Below, in pieces: positions 1-12,595 of a stretch of DNA of 51,926 bases. Both the position numbers and the translations under genes were made by a program. This DNA comes from Actinomycetota bacterium (GTDB lineage: Bacteria > Actinomycetota > Thermoleophilia > Gaiellales > Gaiellaceae): positions 1 through 51,926 of the forward strand of contig VAXO01000068.1 in the NCBI GenBank assembly GCA_005888435.1, written 5' to 3'. The stretch's first letter is position 1. Every line of letters starts with the position of its first letter. The notes beneath the pieces were generated by a model that was given only the letters and a program-made list of their open reading frames with translations, was not told the DNA's origin and did no database searches.

Positions 1-1116
<1,116 letters not shown>

Positions 1117-1133
1117 CGCCCCACGGTAGCAGA

Positions 1134-1155
1134 AAACGGAGTGGTCACTCCGTTT
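1134..1155. promoter_or_regulatory. Putative TetR operator AAACGGAGTG-GT-CACTCCGTTT
   Basis: Perfect 10-bp inverted repeat directly upstream of a TACCGT -10-like element (1123-1128, - strand) of the tetR gene. Confidence 0.75.
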
Positions 1156-1231
1156 ACCGGATCTGGCCACCCTCGGGCTCTTGGTCCATAGTGTGAGCGG
1201 ACGTTGCTGCGGCCTTCGTCCACTTTCGGCG

Positions 1232-2343
1232 ATGACGAAACCGCAGCAGACCACGAGCCAGACGGTGCCGGCGAAGGGGCGCCGCCGCATCCTCATCGTC
1301 GACGACGACCCCGGGCTGCGCATGCTGCTGCGGACGACGCTCGGCCTCGACGAGTTCGTCGTCGAGGAGGCGTCGTCGGCCGAGGAGGCGGCGCACATCG
1401 CCCGCTTCTGGCTCCCGGCGGTCGTGATCCTCGACGTCGCACTGCCGGGGATGGACGGCTTTCGGTTCTGCCGCGAGCTGAAGCAGAGCGCGCGCTACGA
1501 GGCGCCGTTCGTGCTGCTGCTCACCGGCCACGAGGCCACGCGCGAGGAGATCGAGTACGCCGCGCCCGACGCGGTCCTGCGCAAGCCGTTCAGCCCCATC
1601 GAGCTGGTCGGCCTGCTCGACCATCTCGGCGAGCCGGGCACCGTGCCCGAGGCCGAGCCGGCGGCCGACGACGCCGAGCAGCTGCTCGTGTACGCGCGCG
1701 ATCTCAGCGCGCTGCTCGCGATCGAACGGCGGCAGCGGCGGCTGTTGCAGCAGTCGTATCGCCAGACCGTGATCGCGCTCGCGGGAGCGCTCGAAGCCAA
1801 GGACCCGGTGACGGGGTTCCATGCGATCCGGGTGCAGCGGTACGCCACAGAGCTCGTGCAAGGCGTTGACCCGCGCCTCCTCGACGATCCGAGCCTGGAG
1901 TACGGCTTTCTCCTGCATGACTTCGGCAAGCTCGGGATCCCCGACGCTGTGCTCAAGAAGGAGGCGCCGCTCTCGGGCGCGGAGCGTCAGATCATGCAGC
2001 AGCACACGCTGCTCGGCGAAGCGATGCTCGCCGACGTCACCGTGCTCGACGGCGCCGGCCTGAGCGTCGTGCGCTCGCACCACGAGCGCTGGGACGGCGC
2101 CGGCTATCCCGACGGGCTCGCAGGCGAGCAGATCCCGATCGCCGCCCGCATCTTCGCCCTCGTCGACGCTATGGACGCCATGACGACCGACCGGCCGTAC
2201 CGCCCGGCACGGCCGTGGGAAGAGGCGACCGACGAGATCCTCGCCGAGGCCGGCAAGCAGTTCGACCCGCGCATAGTCGCCGCGTTCGCGCAACGCGAGA
2301 TGCGGATGCGCCGCATCTCCGAGGAACTCGCCGAGACGGCGGT

Positions 2344-2347
<4 letters not shown>
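1232..2347 (+). CDS. Response regulator with C-terminal HD-GYP phosphodiesterase domain
   Basis: ILIVDDDPGLRMLLRTTL receiver; LLHDFGKLGIPD and HHERWDGAGYPDGL HD-GYP motifs. Confidence 0.9.
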
Positions 2348-4278
<1,931 letters not shown>

Positions 4279-4338
4279 ATGTGCCAAGCCTACCCCTGCC
4301 CCTCTCACACGACGGCCGACGGCCGCGTTTGATCGTCC

Positions 4339-5040
4339 GTGCGCTCGCTCGGGGCGGCTCTGGTCACCGTCACGCTCTGGGCGTCGGCGTTCGTCGCCAT
4401 CCGGTCCGCTTCGCGCCAGCTGTCGCCGGAAGCCCTTGCGCTCGGACGGCTCGCAATCGGGAGCGTCGCGCTCGGCCTGCTCGTCGTACCGCGGCGCGAG
4501 CCGCTGCCCGCAGCGCGCGACGTGCCGGCGATCGCCTTCTGCGGCGTGTTCTGATTCGCGCTTTACAACATCACGCTGAACGAGGCGAGCGGCGCGTGGA
4601 CGCCGGGACTGCGGCCATGCTCGTCAGCCTCGGGCCCCTGCTGATCGCTCTCCTGGCCGGCATCATGCTCGGCGAGGGCTTCCCGCGCCGGCTGCTGGCC
4701 GGTTGCGCGATCGCCTTCGCCGGCACGATCCTGATCAGCACCGCGACGTCGAAGCATGCGGCCGCGCCGAGCTGGAGCGCGCTGCTGTGCCTTGCAGCGG
4801 CGCTCTTCTATGCGGCGAGCGTGGTCGTGCAGAAGCCGTACCTGGCTCTCGTGCCGCTGACGCTCGGCTTCCTGACCTGGGGTTACGGCCTCACACGGAC
4901 ACGCGGGACGCATGGGGTCGACCCTGTACCTGGTCACGCCGATCGCGATTCTCCTCGGCTGGCTCGTCCTCGGCGAGGCTCCGCCAGCCGTTGCGCCCGC
5001 CGGCGGTGCGCTCTGCCTCGCGGGCGTCTACATCAGCGCA
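4339..5040 (+). pseudogene. EamA/DMT-family transporter remnant (in-frame stop, frameshifts, internal deletion)
   Basis: EamA fragments in three frames: MRSLGAALVTVTLWASAFVAIRS..GVF* / AGTAAMLVSLGPLLIALLAGIMLGEGFPRRLLAGCAIAFAG... / MGSTLYLVTPIAILLGWLVLGEAPPAVAPAGGALCLAGVYIS. Confidence 0.8.
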
Positions 5041-6455
5041 CGCAGCGCGTCGAGCGTGTCCGCCTCTTCAGGCCGCTTGTCGGGGCGGTATCGCTTCACG
5101 CGCGCGAACCGCAGCGCGACACCCCCGGGATAGCGCGTGGAGGCGTGAACACCGTCGAGCGCGATCTCGACGACGAGCTCCGGACGCACCAGCACGGCGA
5201 TCCCGCGCCGCTCGACCTCCCGCGCGAGGAGCGCCTCCGTCTGCCATGCCAGCAACTCGTCCGTCATTCCCTTGAACGTCTTGCCGACCATCACGAGCTC
5301 GCCGGTCGACGCGTCGCGCGCACCGAGGTGCAGGTTCGAGAGACGGCCCTGACGCCGGCCGTGGCCCCACTCGGCGCCGAGCACGACCAGGTCGTAGGTG
5401 CGCACGGGCTTCACCTTCCGCCAGGCCTTCCCGCGCCGCCCGGCGGCGTACGGCGACTCCGCGTCCTTGACGACGACGCCCTCGTGGCCGGCAGCGAGCG
5501 CGGCGTCGAGCACGCGCTCGGCTTCCTCGACGTCGGACGTGAAGGCGCCCGGAACCTTCAGCTTCGGTGCGAGCGCCGCGAGGCGCGCGCTCCGTTCTTC
5601 GAGCGGCGTGTCGAGCAGGTCCTCTCCGTCCACGTGCAGCAGGTCGAACAGGAACGTCTTGCCCCGGAACGCCTCGCCGTCGAGGACGGCCTGCTCCAGT
5701 GGGAGGCGCGACACCGGGTCGACGGTCCCCGCCAGCGCGTCGGTGACGTCGTTGAGGTTGCGCGTGTACACGCGGACGTCGCCGCCACGCCGGTGGATCT
5801 GAATGCGGATCCCGTCGAGCTTCCATTCCACGGCCGCGCGATCGAAGCCGGCGAACGCATCGGCGACCGTCTCGCCGGCCGACGCGAGCATCGGCAGCAC
5901 CGGCCTGAACAGCTCGAAGCCGACGTCGCGCAAGCCGTCATCGCCGGCGGCGAGCGCGATCTCCGCCGTACGCGTCAGGTCTCCGGAGAGCATGTAGGCG
6001 CGGCGGGCGGACTCGGCCGGCACGCCCGCGGCCTTCGCCACCGCGTCGATCATGATTCCGGCCAGCGCGCCCTGCCGCAGCTCGCCGGTGAAGAGCCGGC
6101 GGATGAAGTCGGCTTCGTCGCTGGTTGCGCGTGTCAGGAGCTGCGCGAGGACCCCGCGCCGACGGCCGGCGGAGCCGCCGCCGCTCGCAGCCTGAACGTC
6201 GCTGATCGCCTCGTCGAGATCACGCACCGTGAGCGAAGGCTCCGAGGCCGTTGCGTGCTCGACGCCGTAGATCGTGGAGTAGCCGACGCCGACGCGTCCC
6301 TGTCTCGGGACGCCCGACAGGATCCCGGTCGCGACCGAGACCTCGTCGGGCTCGAGCCGGTTGAGCAGCTCAGCGAGCGTCGCGACCTTGCTCGAGCGAG
6401 AGCTCGTGACGGCCACGGCCTGCGACGCGGCGACGACGTCCGCCAGCAGCGTCAT
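5028..6455 (-). CDS. ATP-dependent DNA ligase
   Basis: Adenylation motif EWKLDGIRIQIHRRGG, EGVVVKDAESPYAAGRRGKAWRKVKP; about 475 aa. Confidence 0.93.
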   Translation of the reverse strand: MTLLADVVAASQAVAVTSSRSSKVATLAELLNRLEPDEVSVATGILSGVPRQGRVGVGYSTIYGVEHATASEPSLTVRDLDEAISDVQAASGGGSAGRRRGVLAQLLTRATSDEADFIRRLFTGELRQGALAGIMIDAVAKAAGVPAESARRAYMLSGDLTRTAEIALAAGDDGLRDVGFELFRPVLPMLASAGETVADAFAGFDRAAVEWKLDGIRIQIHRRGGDVRVYTRNLNDVTDALAGTVDPVSRLPLEQAVLDGEAFRGKTFLFDLLHVDGEDLLDTPLEERSARLAALAPKLKVPGAFTSDVEEAERVLDAALAAGHEGVVVKDAESPYAAGRRGKAWRKVKPVRTYDLVVLGAEWGHGRRQGRLSNLHLGARDASTGELVMVGKTFKGMTDELLAWQTEALLAREVERRGIAVLVRPELVVEIALDGVHASTRYPGGVALRFARVKRYRPDKRPEEADTLDALRALM

Positions 6456-7648
6456 CAGTCCGGCAGCAGTGGCATCGCGAAGCCCGTCTCGCGACCGAGC
6501 AGGACGGCGCGCTTGACCGCGTCGAGCCCGAAGCGCTCTCGGATCTCGTCGATCGCCAGGTCGAGCTCGAGCTCGCACCGGCGCGCGAACGGCAGCGGGA
6601 GTTGGAATGGCGTGTCGTCGGCGAGGTTCGAGACGGCCACGCCGACGAGGGTAAGCCCTCGGCGCTCGATCAGACGCCCTTCGGCCGCCAGCAATCCGCG
6701 CGCGGTGTCGAGGATCTCCTGCGTCTCGGCGGTCGCCTCGTCCAGGGTGAACGAGCGTGTCGCGCGGGTGAAGTCGTCGAAACGCAGGCGCAGCGTGACG
6801 GTGCGCCCGACGCGGTGTGCAGCGCGCATTCGACGCGTGACGCGGTCGACGAGGCCGAGCAGCACGGCGTCGACCTCCTCCTGCGAACGGCGGCGGCGGC
6901 CGAGCGCGCACTGCGCGCCGATCGAGCGACGGCGCCGCCGGGGCACGACTCGCCGCGGATCGCGGTTGTGCGCGAGAGCGTGGAGCTGCCGGCCGGTCGC
7001 GCGGCCGAGGATCGAGACGAGCGCCCCCTCCGACATCGCCGCGACCTGGCCGACCGTCGTGACGCCGAGCTCGTGCAGCCGCGCGGCCGTGACCTCCCCG
7101 ACACCCCACAGCCGCTCGACTGGCAGCGCGTGCAGGAAGCGCAGCTCGCGTTCCGGCGGGACGAACAGGAGCCCGTCCGGCTTCGCGACGCCGCTCGCCA
7201 CCTTCGCGAGGAACTTCGTGCGCGCGATGCCGACCGTGATCGGCAGGCCGGCGCGGCGGCGCACCTCATGTCGCAGCCGTACCGCGATCTCCGTGGGACT
7301 TCCGGCAAGCCGCCGCATGCCCCGCACGTCGAGGAAGGCTTCGTCGATCGACAGGCCCTCGACCAGCGGTGCCAGGTCGTCGAAGACGCGGTACACGGCC
7401 TTGCTCGCGTCGCTGTAGGCGGACATCCGCGGCCGCACGACGACGGCGTGCGGGCAGAGGCGGCGCGCCGTACGCCCGCCCATCGCGGTCCGGACGCCGA
7501 AGGCCTTCGCCTCGTAGCTCGCCGCGAGCACGACGCCGCCGCCGACGATCACCGGCCGGCCGCGCAGCTGCGGATTGTCGCGCTGCTCGACCGACGCGTA
7601 GAACGAGTCGATGTCCGCGTGGAGGATCGTCGCCTCCTGCACGAACAT
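6455..7648 (-). CDS. dinB: DNA polymerase IV (Y-family translesion polymerase)
   Basis: ILHADIDSFYASVEQRDNPQLRGRPVIVGGG...SIDEAFLDV. Confidence 0.95.
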   Translation of the reverse strand: MFVQEATILHADIDSFYASVEQRDNPQLRGRPVIVGGGVVLAASYEAKAFGVRTAMGGRTARRLCPHAVVVRPRMSAYSDASKAVYRVFDDLAPLVEGLSIDEAFLDVRGMRRLAGSPTEIAVRLRHEVRRRAGLPITVGIARTKFLAKVASGVAKPDGLLFVPPERELRFLHALPVERLWGVGEVTAARLHELGVTTVGQVAAMSEGALVSILGRATGRQLHALAHNRDPRRVVPRRRRRSIGAQCALGRRRRSQEEVDAVLLGLVDRVTRRMRAAHRVGRTVTLRLRFDDFTRATRSFTLDEATAETQEILDTARGLLAAEGRLIERRGLTLVGVAVSNLADDTPFQLPLPFARRCELELDLAIDEIRERFGLDAVKRAVLLGRETGFAMPLLPD

Positions 7649-7655
7649 ATGTTCG
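7642..7655. promoter_or_regulatory. LexA/SOS box CGAACATATGTTCG overlapping the dinB start codon
   Basis: Perfect 14-bp palindrome matching the Gram-positive/actinobacterial CGAAC-N4-GTTCG SOS box. Confidence 0.85.
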
Positions 7656-7685
7656 CATAGGAGGGATGTCCGTGGGCGAAAGGCT

Positions 7686-7714
7686 GGGGTCAGACCCCTG
7701 CGGGGTCAGACCCC
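7686..7714. repeat. Tandem pair of GGGGTCAGACCCC palindromes (7686-7698, 7702-7714)
   Basis: Two exact 13-mers separated by TGC; second copy contains the MFS stop codon. Confidence 0.85.
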
Positions 7715-9307
7715 GGCGACCTCCGCTAGCCGCTCCTCGACGCGGGCGATCGCATCTCCGTAGACCCGGAGCTCGTCGTCGTTCGCGCCACGGCTTTGGC
7801 GCAGCTCACGGACGGCGAGCAAGCCGCGGAGGTGCAAGACGAGGTCGTCGACCGTTCCTGCCGGCGCCGGCCGGTCCTGCACCGGCTCGACGACCGGTTG
7901 CGGCGTCGCGGAGCGGACGAGGCCGAAGACGACCAGCGCGGCGACGAGAAGCAGTCCGGTCAGCACGTACAGACCGGTCTGGAAACCGTGCGAGAGGGCA
8001 GCTCCACTCGAGGCGGCGACCGCGTTCGCGTCGGCGTAGCTCGTCGTCGACGTGGCGGCGATTGCGCTCACGGCTGCGATCCCGATCGCCCCGCCGATCT
8101 GGCGGCTCGTGTTGATCAGGCCGGACGCGACGCCCGCGTCGGAGCGCTCGACGCCGGTGAGGCTCGCGATCGTCACCGGGACGAACGAGAAGCCCATGCC
8201 GGCGCCGCCCAGCACGAACCACGGGAAGAGATCCCAGAAGTACCGGCCGTCGACGGAAAGGCCGGTCAGCGCCGCGACCGAGACGGCCGAAGCGACCAGC
8301 CCGAGCGTCAGCGTGGTGCGCACGCCCAGACGGCCGACGACGACCTGCGCGACGTTCGACATCACGACGACCGAGATCGCGAAGGCGCTGAACGCAGCCC
8401 CGCTCTGGACCGCGGAATAGTGCAGGACGTCCTGCAGGTACAGCGTCAGGAGGAAGAACTCGGAGAACGCCACCGCTCCGACGATCGCCATGGCGACGTT
8501 CGCCGCTGTGAGCGTGCGCGACCGGAAGATCCGCAGCGGCAGCAGCGGCGAGCGCGAGCGCAGCTCGATCGCCGCGAACGCGACCACGAGCGCGGCCGAG
8601 CCGGCGAACAGCGTGAGCGTCGAGGTCGCGCCCCAGCCGTCGGTGGTTGCGCGCGTCGTCGCGTAGACGAGCAGCATCAATCCACCGGTGATCGAGGCAG
8701 CGCCCGGCAGGTCGAAGTGGCGATGCGCGACATCGGCCCGGCTCTCCTGCAACAGGACCGGAGCGAGCGCGATCGCGGCGATCCCGACGGGGACGTTGAT
8801 GAAGAAGATCCACGACCAGCTCAGGTAGGAGGTGAGCACGCCGCCGAGCAGAACGCCGACCGCGGCGCCGCTGCCGGACGCAGCGCCGTAGATGCCGAGC
8901 GCGAGGTTGCGCTCGCGGCCCTCCTCGAAAGTCGTCATCAGGAGCGAGAGAGCGGCCGGCGCGAGCAGCGCGCCACCGAGCCCTTGCAGGGCGCGAAAGG
9001 CGATCAGAGAGCTCTCCGACCAGGCAAGGCCGCAGAGCAGCGAGCTCGCCGCGAAAAGCCCCAAGCCGGTCATGAACAGCCGCCGGCGTCCCAGAAGGTC
9101 GCCGAGCCGGCCGCCGAGCAGCAGCGCGCCGCCGAAGAGGATGGCGTACGCGGAGATCACCCACTGCAGGTTCGTCTCCGAGAAGTGCAGGTCGGACTTG
9201 ATCGACGGCAGCGCAACGTTCACGATCGCCACGTCGAGGATGACCATGAACTGGGCGGTGACGATCAGCGCCAGAGCGCTCCAGCGGCGATTCGTTCCGG
9301 AACTCAC
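7706..9307 (-). CDS. MFS transporter, DHA2 (EmrB/QacA-like), 14 TM
   Basis: RRWSALALIVTAQFMVILDVAIVNVALPSIKSDLHFSETNLQWVISAYAILFGG; GTG start preceded by GGGAGGTCAATAC. Confidence 0.93.
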   Translation of the reverse strand: MSSGTNRRWSALALIVTAQFMVILDVAIVNVALPSIKSDLHFSETNLQWVISAYAILFGGALLLGGRLGDLLGRRRLFMTGLGLFAASSLLCGLAWSESSLIAFRALQGLGGALLAPAALSLLMTTFEEGRERNLALGIYGAASGSGAAVGVLLGGVLTSYLSWSWIFFINVPVGIAAIALAPVLLQESRADVAHRHFDLPGAASITGGLMLLVYATTRATTDGWGATSTLTLFAGSAALVVAFAAIELRSRSPLLPLRIFRSRTLTAANVAMAIVGAVAFSEFFLLTLYLQDVLHYSAVQSGAAFSAFAISVVVMSNVAQVVVGRLGVRTTLTLGLVASAVSVAALTGLSVDGRYFWDLFPWFVLGGAGMGFSFVPVTIASLTGVERSDAGVASGLINTSRQIGGAIGIAAVSAIAATSTTSYADANAVAASSGAALSHGFQTGLYVLTGLLLVAALVVFGLVRSATPQPVVEPVQDRPAPAGTVDDLVLHLRGLLAVRELRQSRGANDDELRVYGDAIARVEERLAEVAGV

Positions 9308-9324
9308 GTATTGACCTCCCAAAT

Positions 9325-9357
9325 CGTTGTACCTCTCAACGTTGTAGCAGATCAACG
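9325..9357. promoter_or_regulatory. Putative MarR tandem operator: CGTTG-N7-CAACG (9325-9341) and CGTTG-N8-CAACG (9340-9357)
   Basis: Two overlapping inverted repeats in the MFS/marR divergent intergenic region. Confidence 0.65.
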
Positions 9358-9381
9358 GTTGTCCGCGCTAATCTATTCCCG

Positions 9382-9858
9382 ATGGGTGTGACGATCCGGC
9401 AACGGCTTCCCGAGGAGCTGGTCGCTTCGACCAGCTTTCTGCTCAAGCGGCTCGGGTTTGCCGCGAAGGAGCGCGGCATGGAGGCCTACGAGCGGGAAGA
9501 CGTCCACCCGTACCACTACGCCATCCTGCTCGCCCTCGAGGAGGGTGGGCACGAGACGCAGGGCGCCATCGCCGATGCGCTGGGCTACGACCGCGGCCAG
9601 CTGGTCGGGCTGCTCGACGAGCTCGAGGAACGTAGGCTGATCGAGAGGCGGCGCGACCCGAGCGACCGGCGCCGGCACCTCGTCCAGATGACCGCCGACG
9701 GCAAGCGCAAGCTACGCCGCCTGCGCACGCTTGCACGCGAGCTGGAGGACGACTTCCTGGAGCCGCTCGGCGATGCCGAGCGCGAGCAGCTCCACGCTCT
9801 GCTGCTCAAGCTCGCGGAGAAGCACGAACCGAGCTGCGCCCCTTACAAGCCGAGCTGA
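9382..9858 (+). CDS. MarR family transcriptional regulator
   Basis: GAIADALGYDRGQLVGLLDELEERRLIERRRDPSDRRRHLVQMTADGKRKL winged helix. Confidence 0.92.
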   Translation: MGVTIRQRLPEELVASTSFLLKRLGFAAKERGMEAYEREDVHPYHYAILLALEEGGHETQGAIADALGYDRGQLVGLLDELEERRLIERRRDPSDRRRHLVQMTADGKRKLRRLRTLARELEDDFLEPLGDAEREQLHALLLKLAEKHEPSCAPYKPS

Positions 9859-9863
9859 GCCGC

Positions 9864-10262
9864 ATGGCGACGATGGCCGACCTCGACGAGCTCGCGCTGT
9901 CGCTGCCGCAGACGACGAGGCAGCTCTCCGAGGACGGGCGGCCCGAGTACCGCGTGCACGGGAAGCTCTACGCCTGCCGGCGCGGCCGACGCAAGGACGC
10001 CGTCGATGCCGAGACGGGTGAGCGGCTCGACGACGTGCTGATGTTCCGCGTCGCGGACCTCGGCGTGAAGGAGCTGATGCTCGCCGACGATCGCGGCCTG
10101 TTCTTCACGACGCCGCACTTCGACGGGTATCCGGCCGTGCTGCTGCGGATTCCGAGCCTTGCCGAGTTCGAACTGGCCGAGCTCCACGACCTCGTCGCCG
10201 AGGCGTGGCTCACGCGCGCGCCGAAGCGGGTCGCGAAGGCGTGGCTCGCGGGGCAGACCTAG
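9864..10262 (+). CDS. MmcQ/YjbR family DNA-binding-like protein
   Basis: LSLPQTTRQLSEDGRPEYRVHGKLYAC...ELHDLVAEAWLTRAPKRVAKAWLA. Confidence 0.8.
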   Translation: MATMADLDELALSLPQTTRQLSEDGRPEYRVHGKLYACRRGRRKDAVDAETGERLDDVLMFRVADLGVKELMLADDRGLFFTTPHFDGYPAVLLRIPSLAEFELAELHDLVAEAWLTRAPKRVAKAWLAGQT

Positions 10263-11212
10263 GCGCTGGACCACTCCGCGAGACGCTCTGAGAGAGCCGC
10301 GACGCTGGCGCGCAGCTCGTCCGGGGCTCGCACCGTGAAAGGGCAGCCCAGGCCGGCGAGGAGCGACGCCGCCCAGTCGAGCGAGCTGACGCGCATGCGC
10401 AATGCCGTGCCGCTGTTCTCCTCCCTCAGCTCCGCGAGCGTGCCCGGAATGCGGCGCCGCGCGTCTTCGACGGGCAGTTCGAGGCGCACCTCGACCTCCC
10501 ATGGCCACGGCACCTGCGCAAGCGAGCGGTTCACGTGCTCGAGGACGTCGAAGCCGTCCGGCGAGGTGACGGCGCGGGCTTCGGCGATCGCAGCCTTGCC
10601 GATGCGATCGACACGGAACGTGCGTAAGGCCGAACGTCCGTGGTCATGCGCAGCGAGGTACCAGCGGCCCGCGTGGACGACGAGGCCGTACGGGCTGAGC
10701 TCGCGCCTCGTCCGCTGCCCCTCGAAGGAGCGGTAGGCCAAACGCACCCGGCGGCCGCGGCGGATCGCCTCCGCCAGCAGCAACACGGTCTCCCCGGCCG
10801 GCGGCTCGCCGGTGATCGCGTTGCCCGTGAACGCCAGCGTTGCCTCGAGCGCCTCGACACGGCGGCGAAGCGCGTCGGGCAGGACGCGATGGATCTTCGC
10901 AAGCGCGCCGTCGGTCCCGTGCGCTTCGCCCAGGGCGAGCCGGCGCGCCGCAGTGAGCCCGAGCACGACGGCGGTCGCCTCGTCCTCCGTCAGCATCAGC
11001 GGCGGCAGCCGGTAGCCCGGGCGGAGGCGGTAGCCGCCGCCGACGCCACGCTCGCCTTCGACCGGAATGCCGAGCCGCTGCAGCGTCGCCACGTCGCGCC
11101 GCACAGTGCGCCGGTCGACGCCCAGCCGGTCGCCGAGGTCTCGCCCGGTGACGAGGGGCTTGGCCTGGAGGAGCTCGAGCAACTCGAGCAGGCGGGACGT
11201 CGGCGAGGCCAC
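10259..11212 (-). CDS. YafY-type HTH-WYL domain transcriptional regulator
   Basis: SRLLELLELLQAKPLVTGRDLGDRLGVDRRTVRRDVATLQRLGIPVEGERGVGGGYRLRPGYRLPPLMLTEDEA. Confidence 0.9.
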   Translation of the reverse strand: MASPTSRLLELLELLQAKPLVTGRDLGDRLGVDRRTVRRDVATLQRLGIPVEGERGVGGGYRLRPGYRLPPLMLTEDEATAVVLGLTAARRLALGEAHGTDGALAKIHRVLPDALRRRVEALEATLAFTGNAITGEPPAGETVLLLAEAIRRGRRVRLAYRSFEGQRTRRELSPYGLVVHAGRWYLAAHDHGRSALRTFRVDRIGKAAIAEARAVTSPDGFDVLEHVNRSLAQVPWPWEVEVRLELPVEDARRRIPGTLAELREENSGTALRMRVSSLDWAASLLAGLGCPFTVRAPDELRASVAALSERLAEWSSA

Positions 11213-11275
11213 CCGATCAATCCAAGCATGAATAGCGGGCGGAAATCGCCCTATTTCTCGGTTAGCGTCGACCCC

Positions 11276-12595
11276 ATGCTGACCGTTCCGCGCGGCGCAG
11301 CCCTCTACATCGGCGCCCTCGTCGGCCCCGGCCTGCTGCTCGTGCCTGCCCTGGCCGTAGAGGGCGCAGGGCCGGCCTCGATCATCGCGTGGGCGGCGTT
11401 GCTCGTCCTGTCCGCGCCGCTGGCCGTGACATTCGCGGCGCTGGGCGTCCGGCGGCCGGTCGCAGGCGGCGTCTCCGCATACGTGCGCGACGGGCTCGGC
11501 GACACCGCGGCGGCGCTCACTGGCTTTTGGTTTCTCGCGGCAGGCGTCTTCGGCGGCCCCGCCGTGGCGCTGATCGGCGGCTACTACGTCGCCGACCTGA
11601 CAGGCTCGGGCACCGGCTCGGCGGTCGCCGTCGCGTTCGCGACCTACGCCGTCGTCTTCGGCGCGAACGCGTTCGGCCTGCGGCTGTCGTCGGGCTTCCA
11701 GCTCGTGCTGTCGGCCGTGCTCGTCGGGGTCGTCGGCGTCGCGGTCGCGGTCGCACTGCCGGCGCGCGCGACCGACAACTGGGCACCGTTCGCCCCACAC
11801 GGCTGGTGGGCCGTGGGCACCGCCGCGAACATCCTGATGTGGCTGTTCATCGGGTGGGAGGCGATGGCGCAGCTCGCAGGGGAGTTCCGCGATCCGGCGC
11901 GCCAGCTGCCGCGCGCGATGACGCTTGCGTTTGCGGTCATCACCGTGCTGTACGCGGGTCTCGCCGTCGCGACGATCGTGACGAGCGCCGGCGGCTCGCG
12001 CGTGCCGCTAGCGGACCTGATGGCCGTCGGCTTCGGCGGCGCGGGACGTGATGCAACCGCTGTGCTCGCCGTAACCCTGACGATGGGCACGATGAACGTC
12101 TACACCGGCTCCGTCGCAAAGCTCGCGGCGGCGCTCGGGGTCGAGGGAACCCTCCCCCGCTGGATCGGCGGCGACGCGCACCGCAGCATCCCGCGCCGGC
12201 CGCTGCTGGCGCTCGGCGCTCTCGCCGCCGTCTTCCTGGGAGCGCTGGCCTTCGGCTTCAGCAGCACCAGCGACCTGATTCGCGCGTCGTCCGCGTGCTT
12301 CATCGTCGTGTACGTGTTCGCGCTGGCGTCGGCGGTGCGCCTGCTCCGCGGCCGCCTGCGCGCGGCGGCCGCGCTCTCGCTCGTCCTCGTGTGCGTCGTC
12401 GCCGTCTTCTCGTCCGCCTATCTCGTCGTGCCGGCAGGCGCAGCGCTGGTCGTGCTAGGCGTCAGGCTCGCAGGCGCTCGTCGATCCGGTCGAAGAACGC
12501 GCCCCAGCCGCGCTTTGCCCCCTCGTACGCCTCCGGCGGCAGCGGCCCGCGCTGTTCGAACTGCATCTCTGTCCGGCCGTCTCCGAGATCGTTGA
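11276..12595 (+). CDS. APC superfamily amino-acid permease
   Basis: GALVGPGLLLVPALAVEGAGPASIIAWAALLVLSAPLAVTFAALGVRRPVAGGVSAYV; about 12 TM; 3' end overlaps the convergent gene. Confidence 0.85.
   Translation: MLTVPRGAALYIGALVGPGLLLVPALAVEGAGPASIIAWAALLVLSAPLAVTFAALGVRRPVAGGVSAYVRDGLGDTAAALTGFWFLAAGVFGGPAVALIGGYYVADLTGSGTGSAVAVAFATYAVVFGANAFGLRLSSGFQLVLSAVLVGVVGVAVAVALPARATDNWAPFAPHGWWAVGTAANILMWLFIGWEAMAQLAGEFRDPARQLPRAMTLAFAVITVLYAGLAVATIVTSAGGSRVPLADLMAVGFGGAGRDATAVLAVTLTMGTMNVYTGSVAKLAAALGVEGTLPRWIGGDAHRSIPRRPLLALGALAAVFLGALAFGFSSTSDLIRASSACFIVVYVFALASAVRLLRGRLRAAAALSLVLVCVVAVFSSAYLVVPAGAALVVLGVRLAGARRSGRRTRPSRALPPRTPPAAAARAVRTASLSGRLRDR

Noticed and set aside
4281-7418. 1045-aa + strand ORF
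   Set aside because: Antisense shadow of the ligase and dinB genes in high-GC DNA; the translation is compositionally biased. Only its first part carries EamA pseudogene fragments.
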